Below the pieces are notes generated by a model that saw only the letters and a list, made by a program, of their open reading frames with translations, was not told the DNA's origin and searched no databases. From contig NZ_JBNFTW010000002.1 of the NCBI RefSeq assembly GCF_049943955.1, forward strand, positions 434,001 to 498,000: a DNA stretch of 64,000 nucleotides. The letters are read 5' to 3'. Made by a program: the position numbers and the translations under genes. The stretch is from Desulfosporosinus sp049943955. GTDB taxonomy: Bacteria > Bacillota > Desulfitobacteriia > Desulfitobacteriales > Desulfitobacteriaceae. Positions 1-8,195 of this stretch are shown piece by piece (position 1 is the first letter of the stretch; every line of letters starts with the position of its first letter).

Positions 1-2
1 TA

Positions 3-842
3 TATAGTGCAGGAATCTGGACCTTGAGTATTATTGGAATCCTATTAATTGTTGTCTTTGATGGTGATACCCACAGCATGCTGCCCTTATATGCCATTGG
101 TGTTTTTATCAGCTTTTCACTGACAGGTTTCGGCCTAGCTAAACATTGTATTGAGACTAGACCAAAGGGTTATTACAAAGATTTAATAATCTTTTTATTC
201 GGCGGACTAATATCTTTTTTGGTCTTTATTATCTTCTTGATTACTAAATTTATGGAAGGTGCATGGTTAGTTGCCATAATCATTCCGTTACTCATGTTCT
301 TCTTCCATGTTGTTTCAAAAGTTTACAAACGTGAAATTACCCTTATTAAACCGACTAAAGAAGACATCGAAACATTTAACAAGGAGATTGCCAGAATTGC
401 CAATCGTCGTTCTAATGTTGAGCTTTCTGAATATCGGAGCAAGATCGTTATTCCTGTATTTGACCTGAACAGAATTGTTCTTAAAGCTCTTCAATACGGT
501 TATGAGCTTACGCCTTTAATATCGGCTGTACACATAGCTTCGGATAAGGAAAGGACTGAGAAACTCCAAAGACATTGGAAACAAAACAATATTCAAATCG
601 ATTTAGACATTGTAGATTCTCCATATAGAGCTACGGTTCATGATTTGTTAGGTTACTTGGACACTCTCGAAAAAGACCCTAACTTTACAACAGTAACATT
701 GGTCATTCCGGAATTTGTCCCGCCAAAGATATGGCAGAATTTCTTGCACAATCAGACGGGACAACTGATGAAATTGCTGCTTTTATTGCACAAGAACATT
801 TTAGTGACAAGCGTTCCCTATCATACACCTGAGGAAGAATAA
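3..842 (+). CDS. C-terminal part of a KimA-like APC-superfamily transporter (5' end outside window)
   Basis: The reading frame is already open at the window edge (Tyr-Ser-Ala-Gly-Ile-Trp before the first possible TTG), so this is the 3' part of a longer gene. The visible protein has three or so hydrophobic segments followed by a soluble domain of about 170 residues. The phrases GDTHSMLPLYAIGVF near the start and VDSPYRATV / VIPEFVP / LHNQTGQ in the tail are typical of KimA (YdaO) and related APC permeases with a UspA-like cytosolic tail. KimA proteins import potassium and are often governed by c-di-AMP; that part of the assignment is family knowledge. The riboswitch, if present, would lie before this window. 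A hairpin terminator follows. A general APC amino-acid permease is the alternative. Confidence 0.75.
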   Translation, partial: YSAGIWTLSIIGILLIVVFDGDTHSMLPLYAIGVFISFSLTGFGLAKHCIETRPKGYYKDLIIFLFGGLISFLVFIIFLITKFMEGAWLVAIIIPLLMFFFHVVSKVYKREITLIKPTKEDIETFNKEIARIANRRSNVELSEYRSKIVIPVFDLNRIVLKALQYGYELTPLISAVHIASDKERTEKLQRHWKQNNIQIDLDIVDSPYRATVHDLLGYLDTLEKDPNFTTVTLVIPEFVPPKIWQNFLHNQTGQLMKLLLLLHKNILVTSVPYHTPEEE

Positions 843-916
843 GTCTGAAAATAGCAATAATCGAGCACAGTAAATCGGGAAATGTATGAAAATTAATGAG
901 ATGGAGTGGAGTATAG

Positions 917-957
917 AAGCCGGCTGGGTGATTGACACCTTTGCCGGCTTTTCTTTT
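917..957 (+). terminator. Rho-independent terminator after the KimA-like gene
   Basis: Inverted repeat AGCCGGC / GCCGGCT with an 18-base loop, followed by TTTTCTTTT. It sits 75 bases after the upstream stop codon. Confidence 0.75.
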
Positions 958-1036
958 GAAAAATACATTATAAATTTATGGGAATAATAAATATTGCTTT
1001 CCGGTTTGTTCAAATCTAAAATAGGGGAGAAAATTT

Positions 1037-2500
1037 ATGGAGAATAAAAATAAAGGTATGTCTGCGGGGCATCTGACTATGATGGCTTTAGGAAGCGTTA
1101 TCGGGGGTTCGTTTTTCTTGGGAACATCGGTGGCAATGAATGCTGCAGGACCTTCTATTTTAATATCCTTTATTTTCGCCGGAATACTGGTTTATTTTAT
1201 CCTCTTTGCCTTGTCGGAAATGACGGTAGCTAATCCTTACGGTGGCTCCTTCAGTACCTTTGCAGCGGAAGAGCTGGGTGAGGGGACAGGTTTTGTTGTA
1301 GGGTGGGTATACTGGACGGGTACAATTTTCTCTATGTCCAGTGAGGCCACGGCTATCCCAATTCTTTTGCGGCAATGGATTCCTAATCTGCCTATAGGAC
1401 TTATAGGAACATTTCTTATCATAGGCGTTACACTCTTAAATCTCCTTGGTTCGCATTGGTTAAGTAGGCTTGAAAGTGGTCTCTCTTCAATAAAATTAAT
1501 GGCGATTGTGTTCTTCATTATCTTAGGGATTGTTCTTATTGTTGGCATTATCCCAGGAACACGGCCGATTGGAGCCGGAGAATTAGTTCATGAGCCATTA
1601 ATGCCCGGGGGATTGAAAGGAATCGCCGGAAGTATGCTAATTGTTATTTTTGCTTATGCCGGTTTTGAGATTATAGGTTTAGCTGCTTCAGAAACCAGAA
1701 ATCCACAAAAAACGATCCCGATAGCGATTGCTTCTACTGTCTTATCCCTTGTTGGATTATATATCCTCTATGCGGCTGTTCTCTTGCCCTTGGTTCCAAC
1801 AGCCGTACTTAGTGATAATATGAGTCCAATGGTTATGTCTCTTAACCGGAGAGGAATACTGTGGGCTGGTACTGTCCTTAATGGGGTACTGATTTCGGCG
1901 AGTCTTTCTGCTATGTTAGCTGCAGTTTTTGGCTTAGGCCGCATGATCAGGTCTTTAGGCGATGAAGGACATGCTCCTAAGTGGCTGAAGGATAAGACTG
2001 AAGTTCCTTATCGCGGAATCTTATTTTCCGGTATGGCTATGCTCTTAGGATTAGGTTTTGGCCACTTATTTCCGAGAGTTTACCTTGTCTTAATCACTTC
2101 CGGCGGCTTTGCTCTTCTATTTACCTATGCAGTTATAATGGCTTGCCACATTCGTTTTCGGACAAAGAAAGGATGCCCTCCTCATGGAAAATGCCAGATG
2201 CCTGGCTTTCCCTATACCTCCTGGTTTGCTTTAATCAGCATGATTTTGGTCTTTATTAGTATGCCGTTTATTCCGGGACAGAGCTCCGGATTAGTAACAG
2301 GTATTGTTATGGTTATACTTTATTCCCTCATTTATATAGGGATGAGAATATTTAGACCTCAAATATCGGCAAAAAACATCTTAAAAACACGAGACTTGGT
2401 GATAGATCACTACCATAGAAATTTGTCCACTGAATTCTCTGGGGAATTGGCAACTAAAATACATGGTAAAGCCAAGTGTAACCAAGAAAAAGAGAGGTAG
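1037..2500 (+). CDS. APC-family amino-acid permease
   Basis: A 487-residue integral membrane protein with about twelve hydrophobic segments and the N-terminal APC signature: GHLTMMALGSVIGGSFFLG (TM1, with the unwound GSVIGG stretch) and PSILISFIFAGILVYFILFALSEM (TM2). It should act as a proton- or antiport-driven amino-acid transporter in the cytoplasmic membrane; the substrate cannot be read from the sequence. The internal motif GFEIIGLAASETRNPQKTIP is the usual APC TM6-loop element. AGGGGAGAAAA precedes the ATG. It is a single gene, bounded by terminators on both sides. The soluble tail after about residue 450 is short and charged. Confidence 0.88.
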   Translation: MENKNKGMSAGHLTMMALGSVIGGSFFLGTSVAMNAAGPSILISFIFAGILVYFILFALSEMTVANPYGGSFSTFAAEELGEGTGFVVGWVYWTGTIFSMSSEATAIPILLRQWIPNLPIGLIGTFLIIGVTLLNLLGSHWLSRLESGLSSIKLMAIVFFIILGIVLIVGIIPGTRPIGAGELVHEPLMPGGLKGIAGSMLIVIFAYAGFEIIGLAASETRNPQKTIPIAIASTVLSLVGLYILYAAVLLPLVPTAVLSDNMSPMVMSLNRRGILWAGTVLNGVLISASLSAMLAAVFGLGRMIRSLGDEGHAPKWLKDKTEVPYRGILFSGMAMLLGLGFGHLFPRVYLVLITSGGFALLFTYAVIMACHIRFRTKKGCPPHGKCQMPGFPYTSWFALISMILVFISMPFIPGQSSGLVTGIVMVILYSLIYIGMRIFRPQISAKNILKTRDLVIDHYHRNLSTEFSGELATKIHGKAKCNQEKER

Positions 2501-2520
2501 ATTATACCCCTCTCTTTTTC
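2491..2520 (+). terminator. Terminator of the APC permease
   Basis: AGAGAGGTAG and its partner ACCCCTCTCT form a stem that includes the stop codon, followed by TTTTTC. Confidence 0.75.
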
Positions 2521-2536
2521 TTATATCCCGGTGATC

Positions 2537-3022
2537 TTAGAGGCAATGAACTCCCAGGGCACTCCATGTTTTGCTGCCAACAATTCCATCTTGAACTAAT
2601 CCCATGCTTGATTGAAACGAGAGTACTGCTGTTTTAGTTATTGGCCCAAAAACCCCATCAATCATTCCTGTGTAAAATCCTCTTTGTTTTAATATTCCTT
2701 GAAGATTAATGACAGCTGGTCCAGTTGTCCATTCATAAAGAGTTGGACAGTGATCGCTTGGCGATGAACCACAGTGCACCCCGAGAGCGCTCCATGTATT
2801 CTTTCCCACAATTCCATCCTGAACTAAGTTATTTTTTGCTTGAAATGATAACACTGCTGTTTTAGTCATGGGTCCAAAAATCCCATCAATTTTTCCGGGG
2901 GAATTTCCACTAGCTCGTAGAAGCTCCTGTAATTTCATAACTTCGTGACCAGTCGAGCCTTCCCTCAAGACGGAGCACATAGGATAATCGTGAGAATGAT
3001 CATGACCATGGTGGTGATTCAA
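2537..3022 (-). CDS. Histidine-rich protein with two peptidoglycan-binding (PG_binding_1) repeats
   Basis: After a short His/Asp-rich N-terminus (HHHGHDHSHDYP) there are two tandem copies of the three-helix PG_binding_1 domain, roughly residues 18-80 and 95-160. Each carries the pattern GxxVxxLQxxL...GxIDGxFGPxTKTAVLSFQ...DGIVGxxTWSALGVHC. I placed the start at TTG (3022): a strong ribosome site (AAAGGAGGGATGG) lies just before it and would otherwise be coded inside the first eight residues of the ATG form at 3046. No signal peptide or lytic domain is visible, so the protein probably binds cortex or cell-wall glycan. The His cluster suggests metal binding. It stands alone, transcribed leftward, convergent with the permease. 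Confidence 0.82.
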   Translation of the reverse strand: MNHHHGHDHSHDYPMCSVLREGSTGHEVMKLQELLRASGNSPGKIDGIFGPMTKTAVLSFQAKNNLVQDGIVGKNTWSALGVHCGSSPSDHCPTLYEWTTGPAVINLQGILKQRGFYTGMIDGVFGPITKTAVLSFQSSMGLVQDGIVGSKTWSALGVHCL

Positions 3023-3610
3023 AATACCATCCCTCCTTTTTTGCATTGTATGTTAACTTAACCTTCTATGTTAAGGAGGACCATGTTATTTATAATGTTT
3101 TTTTAATTACCCATAACTGAGAAAATATACCAAAAACCCAAAATTCCAAATGTATGATCACCTTGCTAAGAATTTCTGGCTAATAAATGTACCCCTGAAT
3201 GATAGCTGCATTGCGATCGATTTTATTTCAAGGTCATTATCCTTTTGTTCAGTTTGTTCAGGTCAGAGGTGCCAAAAATAAGCGTTTTTCTGCTTCGTGA
3301 AAGATAATAAAAAGTAATATTTACATGCATGATATACCATGTTATAATGCTACTGTAATTTTTACCAATTGAGAACAAAGGCGTTCCCAAAGGAGCGTTT
3401 TTCTATTTTTAAGAATTTCCGAAAGGAAATGATCTCAATTTTATAATGTAAGATTTGTCCTATAGACAAAAAAACAAAAAAGGCTATGGGACATTGCGCA
3501 ATAAGATCTCCGGACGCGGAGATCTTATATTTTATTTTGCCATAGGAGGCAAAAGGAGACACATAGAGGGTAAGATGAGTTCAGTATGCTTTAATTCTAA
3601 TGATAGAAGC
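3023..3610. other. Intergenic region with no supported gene
   Basis: AT-rich. The one notable structure is a perfect 12-bp hairpin at 3501-3528, nested inside a longer pairing of CTATGG (3484-3489) with CCATAG (3540-3545). A leftward 66-codon frame here runs through the hairpin and has no ribosome site, so it is not called. Confidence 0.5.
3501..3535. terminator. Perfect 12-bp hairpin, orphan terminator or small-RNA end
   Basis: ATAAGATCTCCG, loop GACG, then the exact complement CGGAGATCTTAT, followed by ATTTTATTTT. There is no gene directly upstream on either strand, so it may end a small untranslated RNA. Confidence 0.6.
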
Positions 3611-3859
3611 CTAGGAATGATGCCTAGGCAGTGAAACTAGAAATGGTATTGGTCCTTTGGAGGACGTGTTATGAGCAATCTTCGCAGCCCTTTTAATTCC
3701 TGGATAATTATTGACAATAAAAAAATTATAATGAGTAAAGCCGTAATAATCATCTCGTTCGCCCCTTTGATGTTCATAATCAAATAATGCTTGATATAGA
3801 TTATTCAGCATGTCCAAGGAAAGTTCCTTATCAGAATACTTGTCAATTGCGGTGTCTAC
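3611..3859 (-). pseudogene. 5'-truncated gene fragment, interrupted by a repeat element
   Basis: The leftward frame can be read from 3859 (VDTAIDKYSDKELSLDMLNN...) to the stop at 3611. A TGA lies at 3862-3860, exactly where the repeated element at 3860-4034 begins, so the upstream part of the gene seems to have been cut off by that element. A TTG at 3817 could serve as a start but has no convincing ribosome site. The 82 residues are rich in Asp/Tyr/His (FDYEHQRGERDDYYGF) and match no family I recognise. It may be the tail of a chromosomal protein that was once longer. Confidence 0.4.
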
Positions 3860-4034
3860 TCACCGTAGTGAACTCGCTTACGCTAAAGCTGAACATCGGG
3901 GCTTCAGATACGATAATGTCCAGTGGACATTATTGCCGAGCCGCCTTTCCCAATAGGAATATTTAGCGGCGAAGGAGGACCCTGCCCCACCTGAAGTTAA
4001 CGAAGGACCCACCCCCACTTATAGTGGGGGTTTT
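3860..4034 (+). repeat. Structured repeat element, copy 1 (second copy at 46625-46780, opposite strand)
   Basis: About 110 to 150 bases align with the reverse complement of 46625-46780. Shared words include AGTGAACTCG, GCTAAAGC, GAACATCG, CGATA and a GTCC/GGAC hairpin, followed by a GCGCC/GCGGCG-type stem and a GGA...CCCACC stretch. The element ends in a hairpin ACCCCCAC-TTATA-GTGGGGGT plus TTTT (4011-4034). The pattern (conserved stems, no ORF, dispersed copies) fits a non-coding mobile RNA element of the IS200/IS605 or HEARO/omegaRNA kind. The family is not proven from the sequence. Confidence 0.6.
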
Positions 4035-4061
4035 AAAAATTGGATAAAGATAAAGATAATT

Positions 4062-4092
4062 TAATAAAAAATAGAGCAGCCAAAACTGCTCT
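4062..4092 (-). terminator. Terminator of the 48-aa gene
   Basis: On the minus strand AGAGCAG-TTTTGG-CTGCTCT is followed by ATTTTTTATT. Confidence 0.75.
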
Positions 4093-4110
4093 GTATAATG
4101 GTGAAATCCC

Positions 4111-4257
4111 TTAATCATGACTTGGATCTGTATTCTCATTTGTGGGAATATCCGTCTTTTGGGCTATTATTTTTGTTTTTGGACTAACAATTCCGGGTTT
4201 GGGAGAATTTTTTTCTGGTAAGAAATTTGTATTGTTACTTTTACCTAAGGTTGCCAT
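4111..4257 (-). CDS. Small hypothetical protein (48 aa)
   Basis: A short leftward gene: AAAGGAGATAAAGAC, then ATG at 4257, and TAA at 4111-4113. The product begins MATLGKSNNTNFLPEK and continues PKPGIVSPKTKIIAQK before an acidic end (NENTDPSHD). A clean ribosome site in front and a hairpin terminator directly behind support it as a real gene. It is Asn/Lys/Pro-rich and probably unfolded, like small spore-associated proteins of Firmicutes, but I do not recognise the family. An overlapping rightward 70-codon frame has no ribosome site and is rejected. Confidence 0.6.
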   Translation of the reverse strand: MATLGKSNNTNFLPEKNSPKPGIVSPKTKIIAQKTDIPTNENTDPSHD

Positions 4258-4355
4258 GTCTTTATCTCCTTTACATAAATTTATTTTAGTTTTTGCAAAA
4301 GAGTATATTCTACAACAGCAATTTATCCCAATTATGTATATGGTTTTTCATTAAT

Positions 4356-4399
4356 AAAACTCAAAGCAGCCGACTAGAGTTCCAGGTGCTTTGAGTTTT
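4356..4399. terminator. Bidirectional terminator
   Basis: A 13-bp perfect stem, AAAACTCAAAGCA / TGCTTTGAGTTTT, between the two small leftward genes. It ends the 89-aa gene. Confidence 0.8.
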
Positions 4400-4426
4400 A
4401 TAGGTTTCAGGACGAAATCAGGGCCA

Positions 4427-4696
4427 TTAGTCGGCAATTACATACCGTCTCCAGGGAATTCTTTGAGGATCTATTTGAGAAATATAATCTACAATATCTT
4501 TTTGCCCGTAATAAGTAGATTTTCCCTGCCAATCACGGCCTAATAGGATGATAGGCATACCGGGGAAGAGATGGCGATATGCATTTATAGCTTCTTCGTT
4601 TTGGTTAATATTCTGCACAACATCATGATCGACCAAAACTATAGCATATTTAACACCTTGATCATTTACAACAGAACCTGTAATTTGATAACTCAT
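4427..4696 (-). CDS. Hypothetical protein (89 aa)
   Basis: ATG at 4696 is preceded by AAAGGAGAGAAATT. The product starts MSYQITGSVVNDQGVKYAIVL and has an alternating strand/helix pattern with a C-terminal segment DYISQIDPQRIPWRRYVIAD. The Pro-Trp-Arg-Arg end recurs, as far as I recall, in short conserved hypothetical proteins of sporulating anaerobes. There is no signal peptide and no cysteine. It is a single-gene unit with its own terminator. Function unknown. Confidence 0.7.
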   Translation of the reverse strand: MSYQITGSVVNDQGVKYAIVLVDHDVVQNINQNEEAINAYRHLFPGMPIILLGRDWQGKSTYYGQKDIVDYISQIDPQRIPWRRYVIAD

Positions 4697-5774
4697 AATT
4701 TCTCTCCTTTAATAAATGATAATATCTATTTCTTTTTGATCAACTAACTAAATTCGACATAAAAAGAGAAACACCTGTTTATGTGACATTTAAACATCAT
4801 TTAACTTAGTCAAGTTTTTAATTATGTAAATCAGGTCCTAGTATACCCCATTTCATCAATTCCATTAAAACAAATGTTAAGGGAAGGATCCTACCTTAGA
4901 ATAGAGGATTAAGTAGTGGCAGAAGGGAGTCTGTTAACTATCACTTATTCTCATAATTAGATCAATAATAATGAATTTGCCTTTATTAGATAAAAGGCTT
5001 AAAATTAGTATAACAAAAAATTACTTCGCTTTAATAGCGATTGACATAGAGCGTAGTTTAACCTTTAACCACCTTTCATTACTATACCCCTCCCTGAGAG
5101 GGGATTTTTTTGTGATATTTCCTCAAGAAGGGTTACTTTTAATAAAGTCTTCACATAATGATCATAGAAGAGTCACAAGTCCGCTTTATCATTATAGAGA
5201 GCATGCAGCTAGTTCTATCCATAAGATCTATTCCTTCTTACAGTACCTCTCCAAGTGGGGGGGATCTCTTTGTATTATTAAACCCTTACAAGTGGGAAGA
5301 AATTATCTTCGGGCGTCAACTAAGTCGTTTATTTATGAAGAATGCCGGAGGTTACTGGAAAGATCTCGAATTATTATGGCTTATAAATAATGGGGCGTGA
5401 GCAAGTTGAAACTTATATTATTTCTTATACTAATATTCGCTGATTGTAGTATTCTTATAAATAATTTGCGTTAAAAATCCAGTAATTGAAATTGGCTACA
5501 ATAAATTAGACTGAGAGATCGGAATAGTTGTAAAAAGCGTGTTTAATGGAATTATATTATACGAAAAGGCAATTATTTTTAATTGTCTTTTCTTTTTTTA
5601 TGAGTAAAAATTGCCAAAATTATTAGACCCGCAAATATTAAAATTTATAGTATAATATTGCAACCAAAAAGTAATTAACTTTTAAGGAGTTGGAGTTAAT
5701 TAATATTTTTTGGGATGACTATTGCTTTGCTTCACAAAAGGCCATTACTTGATATTAGAAAGAGGAAGGGATTA
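4697..5774. other. Long intergenic region with two terminator-like hairpins and no supported gene
   Basis: Two rightward hairpins with T-runs are visible: 5087-5111 (CCCCTC/GAGGGG plus T7) and 5566-5598 (AAGGCAATT/AATTGTCTT plus T-rich tail). The open frames at 4971-5390 and 5158-5400 lack ribosome sites, and the first runs through the terminator, so neither is called. The region may hold decayed genes or short RNAs. Confidence 0.45.
5087..5111 (+). terminator. Orphan terminator
   Basis: CCCCTC-CCTGA-GAGGGG followed by ATTTTTTT. There is no recognised gene immediately upstream. Confidence 0.6.
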
Positions 5775-6548
5775 ATGAAAAAGTTAGGTATATCTATATT
5801 AATTTTGCTGATATTCGCATCAGCGGCTCTGGCCCTTAGCTTTCGGCAAACCATGCAGGTACCTCAGAAAGGTGAGACCGCTCCAACTGCTAAAACAGTT
5901 ACTGAAGTTCAACCCTTGAAAGGACTAAGTAAGCTGAAAAATGGTACAATTAACGCCGTGATTCTGGGAGACTCAATTTCTGTTAGTCAAGGCGCGTCCG
6001 ATCCATCTACAACGGGGTGGAATTCAGATTTGAATAAATCCTTGTTTGACACCTATGGACACAAAGTAGTCTGGGATAATAAAGGCTCGTCAGGAAAGCT
6101 TATTGATTATGCCTTAAATAAGGCCAAGGAAATTAGCGGCACCACAGATGCTGTATTTATTTGCTTAGGGAGAATTGACAGGAATTTTTCAACTCCAGAA
6201 CAATTTAGTGAAAAATATACAGAGTTAATAACTATTATCAAAAGCCGAGCGCCTAACGCAGATATATTTTGCATTGTAGAACCGCCTATGATTTCTCCGG
6301 ATGAGTCCAAATTTACCGGAATCAGATCTACAATAATTGATGTCTCCGCTAAGACAGGGTCATGCTTGTTAGATGTATGGAGTGCATTTCCAAGGGATCA
6401 TAAAAGTTTAAGTGAACTGCTTGAAGACGTTCTTCATCCCAATGATAAGGGTAATAAGCTAATGTCAGACTTTATTTATAAACGATTAGTAACTGTGATA
6501 AACAATGAAGTAAATTCAGCAACTCATGTCCACTCCACATCAATTTAA
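5775..6548 (+). CDS. SGNH/GDSL-family hydrolase with N-terminal membrane anchor
   Basis: The start at 5775 has a good ribosome site (AGAGGAAGGG); the upstream ATG at 5715 has none. Residues 1-25 (MKKLGISILILLIFASAALALS) are a signal peptide or anchor. The SGNH blocks follow: block I GDSI with the nucleophilic Ser, a Gly in NKGSSG (block II), CLGRIDRN (block III, Asn) and DVLHPNDKGN (block V, Asp and His). The protein probably works outside the membrane as an esterase or deacetylase on envelope polysaccharide; the substrate is not known. A strong terminator directly follows, so it is monocistronic. Confidence 0.82.
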   Translation: MKKLGISILILLIFASAALALSFRQTMQVPQKGETAPTAKTVTEVQPLKGLSKLKNGTINAVILGDSISVSQGASDPSTTGWNSDLNKSLFDTYGHKVVWDNKGSSGKLIDYALNKAKEISGTTDAVFICLGRIDRNFSTPEQFSEKYTELITIIKSRAPNADIFCIVEPPMISPDESKFTGIRSTIIDVSAKTGSCLLDVWSAFPRDHKSLSELLEDVLHPNDKGNKLMSDFIYKRLVTVINNEVNSATHVHSTSI

Positions 6549-6554
6549 ACACGG

Positions 6555-6591
6555 AAATACTCCCAGCATCGACATGGGAGTATTTCTTTTT
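6555..6591 (+). terminator. Terminator of the SGNH hydrolase gene
   Basis: AAATACTCCCA / TGGGAGTATTT (11 bp) followed by CTTTTTG. Confidence 0.85.
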
Positions 6592-6694
6592 GTTATGGTT
6601 ATTCCTCGAGCCCGAACATAAATTACTATATATGGCATCTAATATAACAGTAGACAGAATCCCTCGTTGCTACGGACGACTAAGGGGGAAAGAA

Positions 6695-7030
6695 ATGATA
6701 GTACGATGGGAACGTGAAGATTTGACGGAACTTATAAAAGAGTTATTGCCTGCCCATATTGAGCTTGAAACGTTAACAGGAAAACGTATTTATTTTTCGC
6801 CAAATTTAGAGAATTCACGTGGGTTTGTTGAGGCACTTTGTTCAATTTTGATGACCTTCTTCCTGAATAATAAATATTGTTCTTTAATTCTAATTCAAGA
6901 AGACGAAGATTCAGAAGTTGTGCTCAATTTTTTAGGTTTTCTTATAACCGCACAATCACTTGAACGGGAAATAGTTTTAAGTTATAAAATCCTTCCAGAT
7001 GATTTCCTTTCACAATATTTAAGGATTTAA
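6695..7030 (+). CDS. Hypothetical protein (111 aa)
   Basis: I take ATG 6695, which has AAGGGGGAAAGAA in front of it. The longer frame from 6590 starts inside the preceding terminator and is unlikely. The product (MIVRWEREDLTELIKELLP...) alternates helices and short strands, is acidic, and contains LCSILMTFFLNNKYCSLILIQEDED near the middle. No membrane segment, signal or known domain is recognised. It has its own transcription unit ahead of the greA promoter. Confidence 0.6.
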   Translation: MIVRWEREDLTELIKELLPAHIELETLTGKRIYFSPNLENSRGFVEALCSILMTFFLNNKYCSLILIQEDEDSEVVLNFLGFLITAQSLEREIVLSYKILPDDFLSQYLRI

Positions 7031-7168
7031 GTAGTTGGAATATTTAATCAGCGCATTACTAGTTATTTCAACTCAACTACTTTAGCTATGTTCCTAGTAG
7101 GATAAATTACAGTTCTAAAGTTCGATTTATAACTGCAGTGCAATTCTTTGTGCAATATTATTCAATAT

Positions 7169-7197
7169 TTGACAATATTTTCAAATATGATTATAAT
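7169..7197 (+). promoter_or_regulatory. Consensus sigma-A promoter of greA
   Basis: TTGACA (7169-7174), 17-base spacer, TATAAT (7192-7197): perfect -35 and -10 boxes about 75 bases before the greA ATG. Confidence 0.85.
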
Positions 7198-7270
7198 ATT
7201 TCTAATCGAATTGCAATGATTTTTGCACTTACTTAGTAAACTATGAGCTAAAATAAGGGAGCAAGAAAAC

Positions 7271-7741
7271 ATGGCTGTAAACGAAACGATTATAACGGCA
7301 GAAGGTTTAAAGCAACTTGAAGAAGAGTTAGAACTCTATAAGACTGTGAAACGGAAGGAAGTTGCAGGCCGCATAAAACAGGCCATTGATTTTGGAGATA
7401 TTAGCGAAAATTCAGAGTATGATGATGCCAAGGATGAACAAGCCTTTATTGAAACAAGGATTATTGCCTTAGAGAAAATGCTTGGTAATGTGAGGGTTAT
7501 TCGCGATGTTAAAAAAACTGATGTTGTAACTCTGGGGGCTAAAGTTCTTTTGAGAGATGTCGAGTTTGATGATGAAGAAGAATATTACATAGTAGGTTCT
7601 GTCGAAGCAGATCCTGATACCAATAAAATCTCTAACGAATCTCCTGTTGGGAGAGCAGTTCTTGGCCAATCTAAGGGATCTATTGTAAATGTAGCTGCTC
7701 CCTCAGGTTTTGTGCAATATCAAATTTTAGAAATTTCCTAA
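7271..7741 (+). CDS. greA: Transcription elongation factor GreA
   Basis: 156 residues, the usual GreA length. The N-terminal coiled-coil finger (residues about 1-75) has the conserved acidic tip FGDISENSEYDDAKDEQ with Asp43 and Glu46, which carry the Mg2+ for transcript cleavage in backtracked RNA polymerase. The C-terminal FKBP-like domain ends with ESPVGRAVLGQSKGSIVNV, the standard GreA/B motif. AAGGGAGCAAGAAAAC precedes the ATG. It is a single gene behind a consensus promoter and has its own terminator, not in the usual lysS or mltG context, so it may be a second GreA copy. Confidence 0.93.
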   Translation: MAVNETIITAEGLKQLEEELELYKTVKRKEVAGRIKQAIDFGDISENSEYDDAKDEQAFIETRIIALEKMLGNVRVIRDVKKTDVVTLGAKVLLRDVEFDDEEEYYIVGSVEADPDTNKISNESPVGRAVLGQSKGSIVNVAAPSGFVQYQILEIS

Positions 7742-7829
7742 GACATAAAGGATCAACAGAGGCTTACAAAATTGACTCGAAACAAATGGCTGAAAACCAT
7801 AATCATAAAAGAGTATAAGGATATAATAC

Positions 7830-7856
7830 GGGATAGCAAGGAGCTATCCCTTTTGA
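7830..7856 (+). terminator. Terminator of greA
   Basis: GGGATAGC-AAGGA-GCTATCCC followed by TTTTGAG. Confidence 0.75.
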
Positions 7857-7968
7857 GTCCATAGTTTTGTATCTGTTTTTAACTTAGGAGCTTAGCTTTA
7901 AGCTGTCATTGTTTTGATAATCGTCTTCTAAGGACTTTAGGGGAAGATTATTATTGGAAAACATTGGT

Positions 7969-7997
7969 TTGACAAGTGTCGAAATATAGGATAAATT
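7969..7997 (+). promoter_or_regulatory. Probable promoter of the PocR-MCP/cheW unit
   Basis: TTGACA (7969-7974), 17-base spacer, TAAATT (7992-7997). It would leave a roughly 190-base leader before the ATG at 8196. The leader has some short hairpins, but I could not match it to a known riboswitch. Confidence 0.45.
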
Positions 7998-8195
7998 AAG
8001 CAATAGTAATAAAATTATAAATATAATATCGAATTTAGTCGAACGTATATTGGAATGTTAATGTTGAGACTCAAAAGGTTTGAGAGATTGATATAAGGCC
8101 TCTAGCGGTTTTATTACTGGCAAACTTTAACAACACATCCTAAGGAACGTAGAGTAGGTTTTTGTTGTTAAGATTATTTAGGGAGGAAATGAAAA

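Noticed and set aside
3362..3562. Leftward 66-codon frame
   Set aside because: It passes through a perfect 12-bp hairpin and has no ribosome site.
4142..4354. Rightward 70-codon hydrophobic frame
   Set aside because: It is the shadow of the leftward 48-aa gene, which has the ribosome site and terminator.
4971..5400. Two overlapping rightward open frames (139 and 80 codons)
   Set aside because: No ribosome sites; the first reads through a hairpin plus T7 terminator and has no coding-like composition.
8005..8195. Possible c-di-GMP riboswitch in the leader of the PocR-MCP gene
   Set aside because: A GCAAAC word and a GGAACG word are present, but the GNRA loop and the rest of the GEMM core are missing.
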